Notes: a model not told the origin generated them from the letters alone. A stretch of 64,000 nt of DNA from an uncultured Cohaesibacter sp. (GCF_963662805.1 NZ_OY759857.1:1-64000), one strand, 5' to 3'. Counted from the stretch's first letter, positions 52,475-61,722 are shown. Numbers and translations: made by a program.

Positions 52475-53944
52475 TTATTGGCCCGCAACCTTTACGGCGC
52501 CCGCCACTGCAACGCGATTGTCATTGGCGGGTGCAGCAGCCGGGGCTTCGGCATGTTTCATTTCCTCCCCGACGGTGACAAGAAACAGCTTTGAAGGATC
52601 AAGGATCCGTTTTGCCACCCGTTTGGCGTCTTCGAGCGTGACAGCCTCGATATAGCTGTTTCGATTGTCAAAATAGTCGATGCCGAGGTCTGTTTCCTGC
52701 AGCGCCACCAACTGCCGAGAGATCTTTGACGAGCTGTCAAAACGCAGCGGATAACTACCAATCAGATACTTCTTGGCGGCTTCCAGTTCTTCCGCTGTCG
52801 GGCCTTCCTTGCCCATGCGGGCGATTTCCTGCTTGACCAGAAGTAGGGCCTGCTCGGTGTTCTCGGTGCGTGTCTGCATACCGCCGACAAACAGATTGAC
52901 GTGATCATAGGTGGCAAGATGGCTGTAGACGCCATAGGCAAGGCCACGCTTTTCGCGAATCTCTTCATAGAGTCGCGAGGAGAAACTGCCGCCACCCAGA
53001 ATGTGATTGACCAGATAGGCTGCGTAAAAATCTTTGTCGTGCCGGTCGATGCCCGGTGCAGCAAAGCGGATCGAGGTCTGTGGAGCCGCAAACGGGATAT
53101 TGATGGTGCCTGTCTTGGTCAGTTCCACATCTTCAATCGGCTTCAAGTCTCCGCTTTCAGGCAAAGGAGCGAAAACCTTGTCGAGCAGAGGCTTGAGGCT
53201 CTCTGCATCGATGGCACCGACAACACCGATGATCAGGTCGTCACGGCTGAAGATCTTGCCATAGACAGATTTGATGTCGTCCGCGGTCACGCTCGAAAGG
53301 GTCTCGACGCTGCCATCAGCTTCGCGGCTGTAAGCATGATCGGGGAAGGCCGCTTGACGGAAGGACTTTGATAATATGGTGTTCGGGTCCCGTTCCTTGC
53401 GTTTCACGCTCCCAAGCCAGATCGCACGCATCCGTTCCACGGGCGCGGCGTCGAAACGGGGGCTCTGAACGGCCTTTGCCAACAGGTCAAGTGCCAGATC
53501 ACGGTTCGGGCTCAGAGTGAGCAGAGACCCATAGAACCGGTCTTTTGTCGCTTCGAAGCTGAGCTTGATCGCGTTGTCTTCCAGAGCCGTCTGAAAGGCC
53601 GCGCTGTCCATGTCGGCAGCGCCTTCATCGAGCAGGCTCGTAAGCATGGTCACGGCACCTTCCCGCCCTTCAGGATCCTGCGCAGTGCCACCCGAGAAAG
53701 AGAAATCCATGGTGATGATCGGGACAGTGTGATCCTCGACCAACCAGGCAACAATGCCCTTGTCACTGACCACGCGCTGCACTTCCGTAGCCCGAGCGAA
53801 GGACCAGCTCATCAAAAGCATGAGTGTGCCAACGGCAAAGACAGTGAAGAGATGAATGTTGCTCTTCTGCCTGCTGGCCACGGCGACTTTGGCCGGAGTG
53901 GAACGAAGCGGGCGAACGGCATGTTTTGAATGGTTCATTTTCAT
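52475..53944 (-). CDS. M16 peptidase-like protein without HxxEH (partner subunit)
   Basis: The 489-residue protein has an N-terminal membrane or signal stretch (about residues 31-50) and the two-domain M16 fold, but no HxxEH zinc motif. The place where it should be reads GREGAVTMLTSLLDEGAAD. The R/Y substrate-binding pair is present in EEIREKRGLAYGVYSH near residue 325. This is the regulatory or substrate-binding partner seen in bacterial M16B pairs. It follows the zinc-bearing gene by 15 bases in the same operon. A C-terminal Ala/Pro tail ends the protein. Confidence 0.9.
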   Translation of the reverse strand: MKMNHSKHAVRPLRSTPAKVAVASRQKSNIHLFTVFAVGTLMLLMSWSFARATEVQRVVSDKGIVAWLVEDHTVPIITMDFSFSGGTAQDPEGREGAVTMLTSLLDEGAADMDSAAFQTALEDNAIKLSFEATKDRFYGSLLTLSPNRDLALDLLAKAVQSPRFDAAPVERMRAIWLGSVKRKERDPNTILSKSFRQAAFPDHAYSREADGSVETLSSVTADDIKSVYGKIFSRDDLIIGVVGAIDAESLKPLLDKVFAPLPESGDLKPIEDVELTKTGTINIPFAAPQTSIRFAAPGIDRHDKDFYAAYLVNHILGGGSFSSRLYEEIREKRGLAYGVYSHLATYDHVNLFVGGMQTRTENTEQALLLVKQEIARMGKEGPTAEELEAAKKYLIGSYPLRFDSSSKISRQLVALQETDLGIDYFDNRNSYIEAVTLEDAKRVAKRILDPSKLFLVTVGEEMKHAEAPAAAPANDNRVAVAGAVKVAGQ

Positions 53945-53959
53945 GAGATGCCCTGTCCT

Positions 53960-55678
53960 TTATTCTGCTGGTTCGGTCTGCACATCGGGGGATGCATCGG
54001 CTGCTTCGTCAGCTTTGGGTGATGCAGCAGCCTCCGGCTCGTTTGAAGGGTCCGGCTTTGGCTTGGGATGCACCACGGGGCGAGACTTGGGGTTGGGGAC
54101 TTTGAGAGAGATGCGCGGAGCATCCTTCGGTTTGCCCATGGTTTTTGCCTTGGGCATCGGCTGCTCTGCTGTGTTCGGATCAGACTCAGTGGACGCTGCT
54201 TCGGCAGGATCTTCCAGTGGCAACAGATATCCGGTCACGGACCGGTGCTCCTGAAGATAAGTTCTGGCGACGTCAACCACATCCTCCGGCGTGACGCTGG
54301 CAATCTGCTCGGGCCATTTCTTGATTTCCTCAAGAGTCGCACCTGACGTCAGATTGCTGCCGACGATCCGGGCGAGCGTGGCCTGATTGTCCTGCGCATA
54401 GATGGCCTGACTGAGCAGTGAGCGTTTGGCTCTGGTCACTTCATCACTCGTCACGCCGTCCTTGATCACCAGATTGATTTCTTTCTTGATGGCGGCAAGC
54501 ACCTCGTCAATGGTGTGACCCGGCGCTGGGGTGCCATAGAAAAGCATGCGCGTGTCATCAAGCCCGGAGCTTTGATAATAGGCACCGGTGGAGGACGCGA
54601 TGCCGTCCTTGACAACGAGCGACTGGTACAGCCGGCAATTGGTGCCAGACCCCAGAATATAGCTGAGCAGGTCCAGAGCCGCGGCCTCACCATTTTGCGC
54701 CGTGGTGTCGGACGGCGTCATGTAGCTGCGACGTACACTTGGCTGGCGCACACGCTCGTTGCGAAGAATGAGGCTCCGCGCAGTCAGTTGCGGTGGTTCC
54801 TTGGCGCGGATGCGCTCTCCCGGTTCGGCGCGGCGTTCGACCTTGCCATAGGTTTTCTCGGCAAGCGCCCGTACTTCCTCCTCGGTCACATCGCCAGCGA
54901 CCACGAGCACGGCATTGTTGGGTGTGTAATAGAGATTGTAGAAGTCGATGGCCATTTGCCGGTTGAGCTGCTCCATCTCGTGCTCCCAGCCGATGACCGG
55001 CACCCCGTAAGGGTGGTTGCGATAGAGCGCCGCGCTCAGGGCCTCATCGAGCTGAGCAGACGGGTTGTTGTCGACCCGCATGGCACGTTCTTCGAGAATC
55101 ACCTTGCGTTCGGGCAAGACCTGATCCTCGCGCAGCTCCAGGTTGGCCATCCGGTCGGCTTCGAGCTCCATCATCAAACCGAGATGCTGTTTGGCCACGC
55201 GCTGGAAATAGGCAGTATAATCATGTGTCGTGAAGGCGTTTTCCTCTCCACCGATGGAGGCGACGATCTTGGAAAACTCTCCGTCCGGATGGGACGGTGT
55301 GCCCTTGAACATCAAATGTTCCAGGAAATGCGCAATGCCAGACTGTCCGCGTTTCTCGTCAGCCCCGCCGACCTTGTACCAGATCATGTGGGTGACAACC
55401 GGGGCTCGGTGATCGGGAATCACCACTACCTGCAAACCATTGGACAGAGTAAAGTTCCCGAAATTCGCGCCAAACTGGGGAAGGTCGGCGAGGGAAGTTC
55501 CAAGCAACTGACTGACGGATGTGGGAGTGCCATTGGCCGTTTCCGGTGCTGCCGCAACAACTGGCTTTTCTTCGGGCGCCGCAGGAGAAGATCTGGCAAT
55601 GGCCGCCCCGCCGGTCAGGCAGGCGGACATCAAAAGAACCATAAAGGTCAATTTGCTCGAATATGCTCTTGTGGGCAT
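53960..55678 (-). CDS. M16 family zinc peptidase (HxxEH subunit)
   Basis: The 572-residue protein starts with a signal peptide (MVLLMSACLTGGAAIA) and contains the inverted zinc motif HFLEH at residues 117-121 with a downstream Glu in the ERKVILEERAMR stretch near residue 195. The C-terminal part of about 90 residues is rich in Pro, Lys, Asp and Ala and looks disordered, which is longer than usual. It should cut peptides in the periplasm together with the neighbour lacking zinc. GGAGAG precedes the ATG at 55678. The two genes form an operon ahead of a convergent hairpin. Confidence 0.92.
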   Translation of the reverse strand: MPTRAYSSKLTFMVLLMSACLTGGAAIARSSPAAPEEKPVVAAAPETANGTPTSVSQLLGTSLADLPQFGANFGNFTLSNGLQVVVIPDHRAPVVTHMIWYKVGGADEKRGQSGIAHFLEHLMFKGTPSHPDGEFSKIVASIGGEENAFTTHDYTAYFQRVAKQHLGLMMELEADRMANLELREDQVLPERKVILEERAMRVDNNPSAQLDEALSAALYRNHPYGVPVIGWEHEMEQLNRQMAIDFYNLYYTPNNAVLVVAGDVTEEEVRALAEKTYGKVERRAEPGERIRAKEPPQLTARSLILRNERVRQPSVRRSYMTPSDTTAQNGEAAALDLLSYILGSGTNCRLYQSLVVKDGIASSTGAYYQSSGLDDTRMLFYGTPAPGHTIDEVLAAIKKEINLVIKDGVTSDEVTRAKRSLLSQAIYAQDNQATLARIVGSNLTSGATLEEIKKWPEQIASVTPEDVVDVARTYLQEHRSVTGYLLPLEDPAEAASTESDPNTAEQPMPKAKTMGKPKDAPRISLKVPNPKSRPVVHPKPKPDPSNEPEAAASPKADEAADASPDVQTEPAE

Positions 55679-56242
55679 TCATCTCTCCAAATTTGTGGCG
55701 CGTGTGCCTTGTCCCGATCGACGTGCTGGCGGCGTCGATCCACCTTTTTCCTTTGATATGCGACAGTTAAGGCGAAGCTGTGGCAGATCCTTCAAAGTTA
55801 GAGAGCAATCCCATCACACCCAAATGAAAACTTCGTAAGATTCTGTCGGCAAACTGTCAGGAAAGAGTGCGATCCCTTGATGAATGAAACTTCGAATTTG
55901 CGGCTTGTCCGCCATAGCAGTGCAGGTTGCGTAAAGTGATTGACTTATAACTTGCGAGTGCGCTCATCGGGCAGGGAGGTGGATAAGATTTTGCAGAAAT
56001 CCCCGCTTTCGAATCTGGTGAAAAGCGATTCTCTTGCCAATATCTCGGGATTTCCACCTAATTTGTGGGCCCATTCCACAATGTCTCATTCGCAATTGGA
56101 CGAAGATTGTTTGCTATTTTTGTCTAAAATGAAGAAATATACTGACAAAACAATGAACTAAGGTAGGGTGGCGTTATCTTGACACCCCACGGCCCCGCGA
56201 CTATGGTGCGCCCGTCTTGAACAGCTGCGGGATGGCACCGGA
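55679..56242. other. Divergent region between the M16 operon and the Fo ATP synthase operon
   Basis: Its right part (56100-56160) is AT-rich and should include the strong promoter of the atp genes, though no single promoter can be fixed. I see no gene. Confidence 0.45.
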
Positions 56243-56605
56243 ATGGAAGGCAACAAGGTCGCTGAAAATTCGGAAACCTCCGCAAAAGGGCAGGACGATG
56301 GAAAGCTGATCGATCGCCGCGAGCAGTTGGACGCGACGCTGGCCAGACTCCGGTCGGAGGAGGTCGCAGAGCGCAGACAGCAGGAGATGCGACAGAGCAA
56401 CAGCTCTGGGCTGGCAATGGCCTGGAGATTGGGTGCCGAGTTCATTTCTGGCGTGCTTGTGGGTGGTGTGATTGGCTATTTGATTGATACATGGCTTGGC
56501 TGGTCGCCTTGGGGATTGATAATTTTCCTTCTTCTCGGCTTTGTAGCTGGCATGCTAAACATGCTCCGCGCTGCGGGAAAAATGCCTCCGCCGGGAGGAG
56601 CATGA
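56243..56605 (+). CDS. atpI: ATP synthase protein I (AtpI/AtpZ)
   Basis: The 120-residue protein has a hydrophilic N-terminal half (many Glu, Arg, Gln; helical) and two membrane helices (about residues 63-80 and 88-107) with the family stretch GAEFISGVLVGGVIGYLID and GWSPWGLIIFLLLGF. AtpI assists c-ring assembly or magnesium balance. It is the first gene of the Fo operon, followed by atpB after 118 bases. Confidence 0.93.
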   Translation: MEGNKVAENSETSAKGQDDGKLIDRREQLDATLARLRSEEVAERRQQEMRQSNSSGLAMAWRLGAEFISGVLVGGVIGYLIDTWLGWSPWGLIIFLLLGFVAGMLNMLRAAGKMPPPGGA

Positions 56606-56639
56606 GCGGCGAATGAATTAATCGAACAGGGGGGGCTCG

Positions 56640-56708
56640 ATGCAGACTCTGTTCAGTCAAAGAATAATCCGGCAGGGCATGAGGCCCGGACCGGAAGCAA
56701 CAGATTGA
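56640..56708 (+). CDS. Possible 22-residue leader peptide between atpI and atpB
   Basis: A short frame (MQTLFSQRIIRQGMRPGP then EATD) starts with ATG at 56640 after an AGGGGGGG site and ends 15 bases ahead of the atpB GTG start. The strong ribosome site and close spacing suggest possible translation, perhaps to tune atpB translation; the short length makes this uncertain. Confidence 0.3.
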   Translation: MQTLFSQRIIRQGMRPGPEATD

Positions 56709-56723
56709 AAGAGGGCAGGCGAC

Positions 56724-57476
56724 GTGGCCAACGATCCGATTCATCAGTTCCAGATTCAGAAATTCTTCTCTCTGGGCGAAGTCGGTGGCGTTGAGTTCGC
56801 AATGACGAACTCCGCACTATTCATGATCGTTATTGTTTTGACGATCTCCGCCTTTTTGATCCTGTCCACCTCGGGCCGCGGACTGGTTCCGACCCGTTGG
56901 CAGTCCATGGCAGAGTTGATGTATGAACTCGTGGCCAGTACCTTACGAAATACGGCCGGAACCGAAGGGATGAAATTCTTCCCCTTTGTCTTCTCGCTGT
57001 TTGCCTTCGTGCTCTTTGCCAACCTGATTGGCCTGATGCCCTACTTCTTTACCGTGACGAGCCATCTGGTCGTGACCGGAGCACTGGCGCTGGCCGTGAT
57101 TACCGTCGTGATCGTTTATGGCTTCATCCGTAACGGTTTCAGCTTTCTCAAGCTTTTCGTGCCGTCCGGCCTTCCGCCCGCACTGGCACCCTTTATTGCT
57201 CTCATTGAAGTTCTGTCATTCCTGTCTCGTCCGGTCAGCCTTTCCTTGCGTCTGTTCGGCAACATGCTCGCAGGCCACATCGTGCTGAAGGTTTTCGCCG
57301 GTTTCGTGGTCTCGCTGTCCGCGGCAGGTGCGCTTGGCTGGTTCGGGGCTCTGTTCCCCTTTGCCCTCACCGTTGCGCTGACAGCTCTGGAGTTCCTGGT
57401 CGCAGTCCTGCAGGCATACGTCTTTACGATCCTGACCTGCGTATATCTTAACGATGCGATCCACCCGTCTCACTAA
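56724..57476 (+). CDS. atpB: ATP synthase Fo subunit a
   Basis: Subunit a forms the proton half-channels beside the c-ring. The 250-residue protein starts with GTG (GAGGG site ahead) and has five to six membrane helices. The essential Arg is in LSLRLFGNMLAGHI near residue 176, followed by ALTALEFLVAVLQAYVFTIL with conserved Gln/Glu. FVFSLFAFVLFANLIGLMPYF is the typical middle helix (in parts: FVFSLFAFVLFANLIG and LMPYF). Confidence 0.97.
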   Translation: MANDPIHQFQIQKFFSLGEVGGVEFAMTNSALFMIVIVLTISAFLILSTSGRGLVPTRWQSMAELMYELVASTLRNTAGTEGMKFFPFVFSLFAFVLFANLIGLMPYFFTVTSHLVVTGALALAVITVVIVYGFIRNGFSFLKLFVPSGLPPALAPFIALIEVLSFLSRPVSLSLRLFGNMLAGHIVLKVFAGFVVSLSAAGALGWFGALFPFALTVALTALEFLVAVLQAYVFTILTCVYLNDAIHPSH

Positions 57477-57572
57477 GGCGAAGCAACCAGGTCCGTGTGG
57501 AACAGTTTCGAACGAACAATTGAACAATCACAAACTCGAATTCTCGAATTGACGTAAATAGGAGAGATCACA

Positions 57573-57800
57573 ATGGAAGCTGAAGCAGCAAAGCTGATTG
57601 GTGCTGGTATCGCATGTGTCGGTATGGGTGGCGCCGGTATCGGTGTTGGGACCATCTTCGGGAACTATCTGAATGGCGCTCTGCGTAACCCGTCTGCAGC
57701 ACCTGCACAGTTCACCAACGCCCTGATTGGTGCAGCTCTTGCCGAAGGTCTCGGCATCTTCTCGCTGGTTATCGCGCTTGTTCTCATCTTCGTTGCTTAA
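57573..57800 (+). CDS. atpE: ATP synthase Fo subunit c
   Basis: The 75-residue proteolipid makes the rotating c-ring. Two helices with GAGIACVGMGGAGIGVG and ALIGAALAEGLGIFSLVIAL, the polar loop ALRNPSA with RNP at residues 38-40, and the proton-carrying Glu58 are all seen. The ion-binding pattern fits protons rather than sodium. GGAGAG precedes the ATG. A hairpin follows before atpF', as expected for a highly expressed subunit. Confidence 0.97.
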   Translation: MEAEAAKLIGAGIACVGMGGAGIGVGTIFGNYLNGALRNPSAAPAQFTNALIGAALAEGLGIFSLVIALVLIFVA

Positions 57801-57870
57801 GTTCATTTCTCGACCTTAAGCAAGACTGAAGATTCAAATGACGTCAGTAGCCGTCACGGTTCGTGCCAAT

Positions 57871-57896
57871 CGTCAAGAGACACCTGTCTCCTGACG
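57871..57896 (+). other. Intercistronic hairpin between atpE and the b' gene
   Basis: CGTCAAGAGAC and GTCTCCTGACG form a stem with one mismatch and a four-base loop, about 70 bases after the atpE stop. It may stabilise the atpE message or lower downstream transcription. Confidence 0.5.
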
Positions 57897-57975
57897 GCCA
57901 CCTCAAACCGATGACAGCTCGCTAGTCCGGGATCTGATCTCACGGCGGCTCTGGCTTTTTGACTGGGAGACAACG

Positions 57976-58569
57976 ATGGCTGAGCACGAGACCACTGCAG
58001 AAACGGGCCCTGTGGCCGCAGACACGCATGGGACGAACGCGCATACGGAAGTAGCCGATCACGGTGCCGAACATGGTGGGGCATTCCCGCCGTTCGATTC
58101 GACCACCTATGGCTCGCAGCTTCTGTGGCTGGCCATCACCTTCGGACTTCTCTACTACCTGATGTCCAAGGTGGCACTGCCGCGCATCGCCAATATTCTG
58201 GAAGTCCGGCGCGACCGGATCGCCAGTGATCTGGGAGAAGCCGAGCGGCTCAAGCGGGAAACGGACGAAGCGATTGCTTCCTACGAAGAATCGCTGGCTC
58301 AGGCCCGCCAGAAAGCGCACGGCATTGCCCATACGGCCCGCGAAGAGGCCAAGGCACATTCCGATGCCGAACTGGCCAAGGTCGAAGCAGACATCGCCAA
58401 GCAGCTGTCCGCTGCAGACGAGAAAATCTCCTCTGTCAAGGAAGCTGCCATGAGTGAGGTCGACGCTATCGCTCAGAGCACGACCGAAGCCATTCTGGAA
58501 TCCATCATGGGCTCCAGTGTCGGCAAACGCGAAATCAACTCGGCCATCAAGGCCGCCAAAGCAAACTGA
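57976..58569 (+). CDS. atpF': ATP synthase Fo subunit b'
   Basis: The 197-residue protein is the b' form of the peripheral stalk found in alphaproteobacteria and phototrophs. A His/Glu/Ala-rich N-terminal leader of about 40 residues precedes one membrane helix (LLWLAITFGLLYYLMSKVAL) and a long coiled-coil rich in Ala, Glu and Lys. It pairs with subunit b, whose gene begins 11 bases later. Confidence 0.94.
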   Translation: MAEHETTAETGPVAADTHGTNAHTEVADHGAEHGGAFPPFDSTTYGSQLLWLAITFGLLYYLMSKVALPRIANILEVRRDRIASDLGEAERLKRETDEAIASYEESLAQARQKAHGIAHTAREEAKAHSDAELAKVEADIAKQLSAADEKISSVKEAAMSEVDAIAQSTTEAILESIMGSSVGKREINSAIKAAKAN

Positions 58570-58580
58570 GGAGGGGCCAA

Positions 58581-59063
58581 ATGGGTGACGCAACTTTATG
58601 GGCCTTCATCGCACTGGTGGTCTTTCTCGGCATCGTGATCAAGATGGGCGTTCCGTCCATGATCACTTCCGCCCTCGACAAGCGCGCCAAGTCCATCGAG
58701 GACGAACTCGATCAGGCGCGCCGTCTGCGCGAGGAAGCTCAGGCTCTGCTGGCTGAGTATCAGCGCAAGGCTCGGGAAGCGGAAAGCGAAGCGGAAGAAA
58801 TCATCACGCTTGCCAAACGCGAAGCCGAGGCCATGGAAAAAGACGCCAAGGTCAAGATTACCGAATATGTGGCCCGTCGCACCAAGCAGGCTGAGGACAA
58901 GATCGCTCAGGCTGAGACCCAGGCTGTTGCCGAGGTCAAGGGCGTGGCAACGGATATCGCCATCAAGGCAGCCGAAAAGATCCTCGCCAAGCAAATGGCA
59001 GGGCAGACCGGAACAGACCTTCTGCAGACGTCCATTGCCGAAGTTGGTGGCAAACTGAACTGA
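58581..59063 (+). CDS. atpF: ATP synthase Fo subunit b
   Basis: The 160-residue stalk protein has an N-terminal membrane helix (WAFIALVVFLGIVIKMGV) and a long charged helix (about 30-150) with RKAREAESEAEEIITLA. It dimerises with b' to hold F1 still. GGAGGGG precedes the ATG at 58581. It is the last gene of the operon; no F1 genes follow, in line with the split atp operons of alphaproteobacteria. Confidence 0.95.
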   Translation: MGDATLWAFIALVVFLGIVIKMGVPSMITSALDKRAKSIEDELDQARRLREEAQALLAEYQRKAREAESEAEEIITLAKREAEAMEKDAKVKITEYVARRTKQAEDKIAQAETQAVAEVKGVATDIAIKAAEKILAKQMAGQTGTDLLQTSIAEVGGKLN

Positions 59064-59097
59064 TCCGGGCAATCCGGCTATTCAGCATCAGACAATC

Positions 59098-59130
59098 AAA
59101 AGCCGTAGCATCATTGCTGCGGCTTTTTTT
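59098..59130 (+). terminator. Rho-independent terminator of the atp operon
   Basis: AAAGCCG-AGCA and TGCT-CGGCTTT pair with one bulge and a four-base loop, followed by a T-run, 35 bases after atpF. Confidence 0.85.
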
Positions 59131-59186
59131 GCTTTCTGATTTGATTGTTCGCAGGATGAGCTGGCTTTTTGCCGTCACGGTGCGCG

Positions 59187-59576
59187 TCACTTTGCGCGGT
59201 GATACACCGCCTCGATCCCATAGCCATCAGGATCGCGGATGAAAGCTGCATAATAGAGGTCGTGATAGTGAGGACGCAGTCCCGGGTCGCCGTTGTTCGT
59301 ACCCCCAGCAGCAATCGCCGCAGCATGGAAGGCATGAACAGCCTCACGCGAAGTTGCACTGAAGGCAAAATGGGCGAGTGGCGCAGTGGGCGTGCCCTTG
59401 TGGATCCAGAATTCCCCGCCGGGATCACTGGAGGCCTTTTCCCCTTCAAGCACCCCAAAGCTCGCATCGTCTGCAAACCGCAGGACTGGCACATAGCCAA
59501 GCACTGACAGGGCTGCTTCATAGAAGCGCGCGCTTACGTCCAGATCCGAAACGGATATGCTCAGATGATCGATCAT
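59187..59576 (-). CDS. VOC family protein
   Basis: The 129-residue protein is a single VOC domain: MIDHLSISVSDLDVSARFYE with His4 as metal ligand, FWIHKGTPTAPLAHFAF with a second His, and AFIRDPDGYGIEAVYH with the last Glu. It is close in layout to the VOC protein at 27730-28185 (shared EAVHAFHAAA/EAVHAF and LRPHYHD stretches). Substrate unknown. It converges on the atp terminator. Confidence 0.9.
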   Translation of the reverse strand: MIDHLSISVSDLDVSARFYEAALSVLGYVPVLRFADDASFGVLEGEKASSDPGGEFWIHKGTPTAPLAHFAFSATSREAVHAFHAAAIAAGGTNNGDPGLRPHYHDLYYAAFIRDPDGYGIEAVYHRAK

Positions 59577-59712
59577 GATTTCTAACTTTTAACGCAAAGC
59601 TCTTTATACCGGGGCGACATTGCCTATCGGCATTTCGGGATTTTCAACGGGCAGATGGGAGCAGCCTGCCGCAGAGCCTCTATAACAGGTGGCGAGGTGA
59701 GAGAGGATGTGT

Positions 59713-60477
59713 CTAGATGCCACTTCCCACGATCCAGATGATGCCGGTCTTGATGCCGACCACGCAGATGTTGGCAAACATGCCGTTTGACGCCCTTTCG
59801 ACCAGATCGACAAAGCGCGGCTCCTTAAGGCGCGACGCGATGCTGGGCGGATCTTCGCGCAACCAGATGAGAAGCGAGGTGTTGGGCTCATATTTCTTGG
59901 CCACCTTGCGCAGCACGGCGCGCAGCACTTCCTGCTCCACTTCCCTGACCCCATAGCCGAAATGCCAGCTGGTATCCATCATCTGCCCGATACGGGACAT
60001 CTCCCTGTCTCGCCGCACCAGAGCCGCCCCCTGACGAGGGTTCATGGCGCGCGTGATCTCGACATAGCCGGCACGGTCGGGCGTGATATGGGGCTGGTTG
60101 GAGGAGATCCGATACATGGCATCAAAGCTGCAGCCGTTGCTGGTCTTGGGATCGCCGCTACCGGTCCGCGTGGCGCAGACCTCGATTGTCGTGTCCCAAT
60201 TGCGCAGATCGCCGGTAAAATGCTTCCCGAAAAGCAACAACGGGAGCCACTCATCTACATGCTTGGCTCCCGGTCCGATATGGGAAGTCGATGGATGTTG
60301 TTGAACAAAGCTCGGTCGCTCGTTCACCAGAGCCCTGTCGTAGGTCTGGATCCGTATGCTCTCCTCCCAGAAGAGCTCTTCAAACTCGACTATGGTCAGC
60401 CAGTCTGTTAACGCAGGGTCTGATGGACTGTCATATATCATTCGACTTGCTTCCGGGAATCGTTTGATGAAATCCAT
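59713..60477 (-). CDS. Protein of unknown function, 254 residues
   Basis: I recognise no family. The protein starts with FIKRFPEASRMIYDSPSDPA, is rich in Trp, Arg and acidic residues, holds three Cys residues (EVCATRTG, NGCSFDAM and one in FANICVVG), and has DTSWHFGYGVREVEQEV and SLLIWLREDPPSIASRLKEP in its second half, ending in a hydrophobic tail. No signal peptide or membrane helix is clear. The sequence looks like a genuine folded protein. The ATG at 60477 sits only two bases behind AGGA; a TTG at 60510 is the other option. It is a single gene divergent from the acuI-type gene. Confidence 0.6.
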   Translation of the reverse strand: MDFIKRFPEASRMIYDSPSDPALTDWLTIVEFEELFWEESIRIQTYDRALVNERPSFVQQHPSTSHIGPGAKHVDEWLPLLLFGKHFTGDLRNWDTTIEVCATRTGSGDPKTSNGCSFDAMYRISSNQPHITPDRAGYVEITRAMNPRQGAALVRRDREMSRIGQMMDTSWHFGYGVREVEQEVLRAVLRKVAKKYEPNTSLLIWLREDPPSIASRLKEPRFVDLVERASNGMFANICVVGIKTGIIWIVGSGI

Positions 60478-60728
60478 TTCCTGTCTATATTGAGCCAAAA
60501 ATGCAGACAAAAATCAACGGCTATGCATTTTGACAGTTTTGTGACTACATGTGGTGGGTTCTTCAGGCGGGATTTTCGACTTGCCTTGGCCGCATATCAG
60601 CCGGTCGGCACTGGGACTGGCGTTCAGGCTTGGCAGATGTCAAATAGGTGCCAATCCTCTTCAGTAAGATTGGTAATCCCTCGTGAGCCAATCAGCAGAA
60701 ATCAAACCCCAACAGGAGCAACGACAGC

Positions 60729-61722
60729 ATGGATGACTTCAAAGCCATCGTAATTGACCGGGATGATCAGAAAAAACAGAGCGTAGCCGTAAAGCAACTC
60801 TCCGAAGCTGATCTCATGGAGGGGGATGTCACAATTCGGGTCAGCCATTCGACCGTCAACTACAAGGACGGCCTCGCGATCACGGGTAAGAGCCCCGTCG
60901 TGCGCCGCTGGCCCATGGTGCCCGGCATCGATATGGCCGGCAAGGTGGTCGCATCGGACAATGACGATTTCAAGCTCGGGGACGACGTGATCCTCAACGG
61001 CTGGGGCGTCGGCGAGACCCACATGGGCGCCTATGCCGAGATCGCGCGTGTCAAAGGCGACTGGCTCATTCACAAGCCTGAAGGACTGAGTGAAGCCCAG
61101 TGCATGGGGATCGGTACCGCAGGCTACACCGCGATGCTCTGTGTCATGGCGCTCGAGAGCGCTGGTGTGAGCCCGGACAAGGGGCCGGTGCTGGTGACTG
61201 GTGCGGCCGGGGGTGTTGGCTCCGTGGCCATCTCTCTTTTGTCCAAACTGGGCTATCACGTCATCGCCTCAACGGGCCGTATGAGTGAAGGCTACTATCT
61301 TAAGGGCCTTGGTGCCGCCGAACTGATCGACCGCAACGAGCTGTCGGAAGCAGGTCGCCCTCTCGGCAAGGAACGTTGGGCAGGGGCCGTTGATTCCGTC
61401 GGCAGCCATACCCTCGCCAACGTGCTGGCCCAGACCAACTACGGAGGCGCTGTGGCGGCCTGTGGTCTGGCTCAGGGCTTTGATCTGCCGACAACCGTCA
61501 TGCCCCCTCATCTTGAGAGGCGTCAGCCTGCTCGGCGTCGACTCCGTCATGGCCGCCAAGTCCAAACGCATCAAGGCATGGCAGCGACTGGCTCGAGATC
61601 TCGACATCGCCAAGCTCGACAGCCTGACGAAAACCATCGGCTTTGATGACATAATCGGGGCGGCCGAAGATATCATCGCTGGCAACATTCGCGGCCGCGT
61701 GATCATCGATATCAACGGCTGA
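60729..61722 (+). pseudogene. acuI: YhdH/AcuI family acrylyl-CoA reductase-type oxidoreductase, frameshifted
   Basis: The gene encodes an MDR-family NADPH reductase of the YhdH/AcuI type, which turns acryloyl-CoA into propanoyl-CoA. Recognisable stretches are STVNYKDGLAITGKSPVVRR, PGIDMAGKVV, LVTGAAGGVGSVAISLL (NADPH fold), AGAVDSVG and, after the shift, LRGVSLLGVDSV and FDDIIGAAEDIIAGNIRGR. The first 257 codons or so are in one frame and the last 73 in another; removing one C from the CCCCC run at about 61503-61507 restores the whole protein. All else is intact, so this is either a very recent mutation or a homopolymer sequencing error. Confidence 0.85.
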
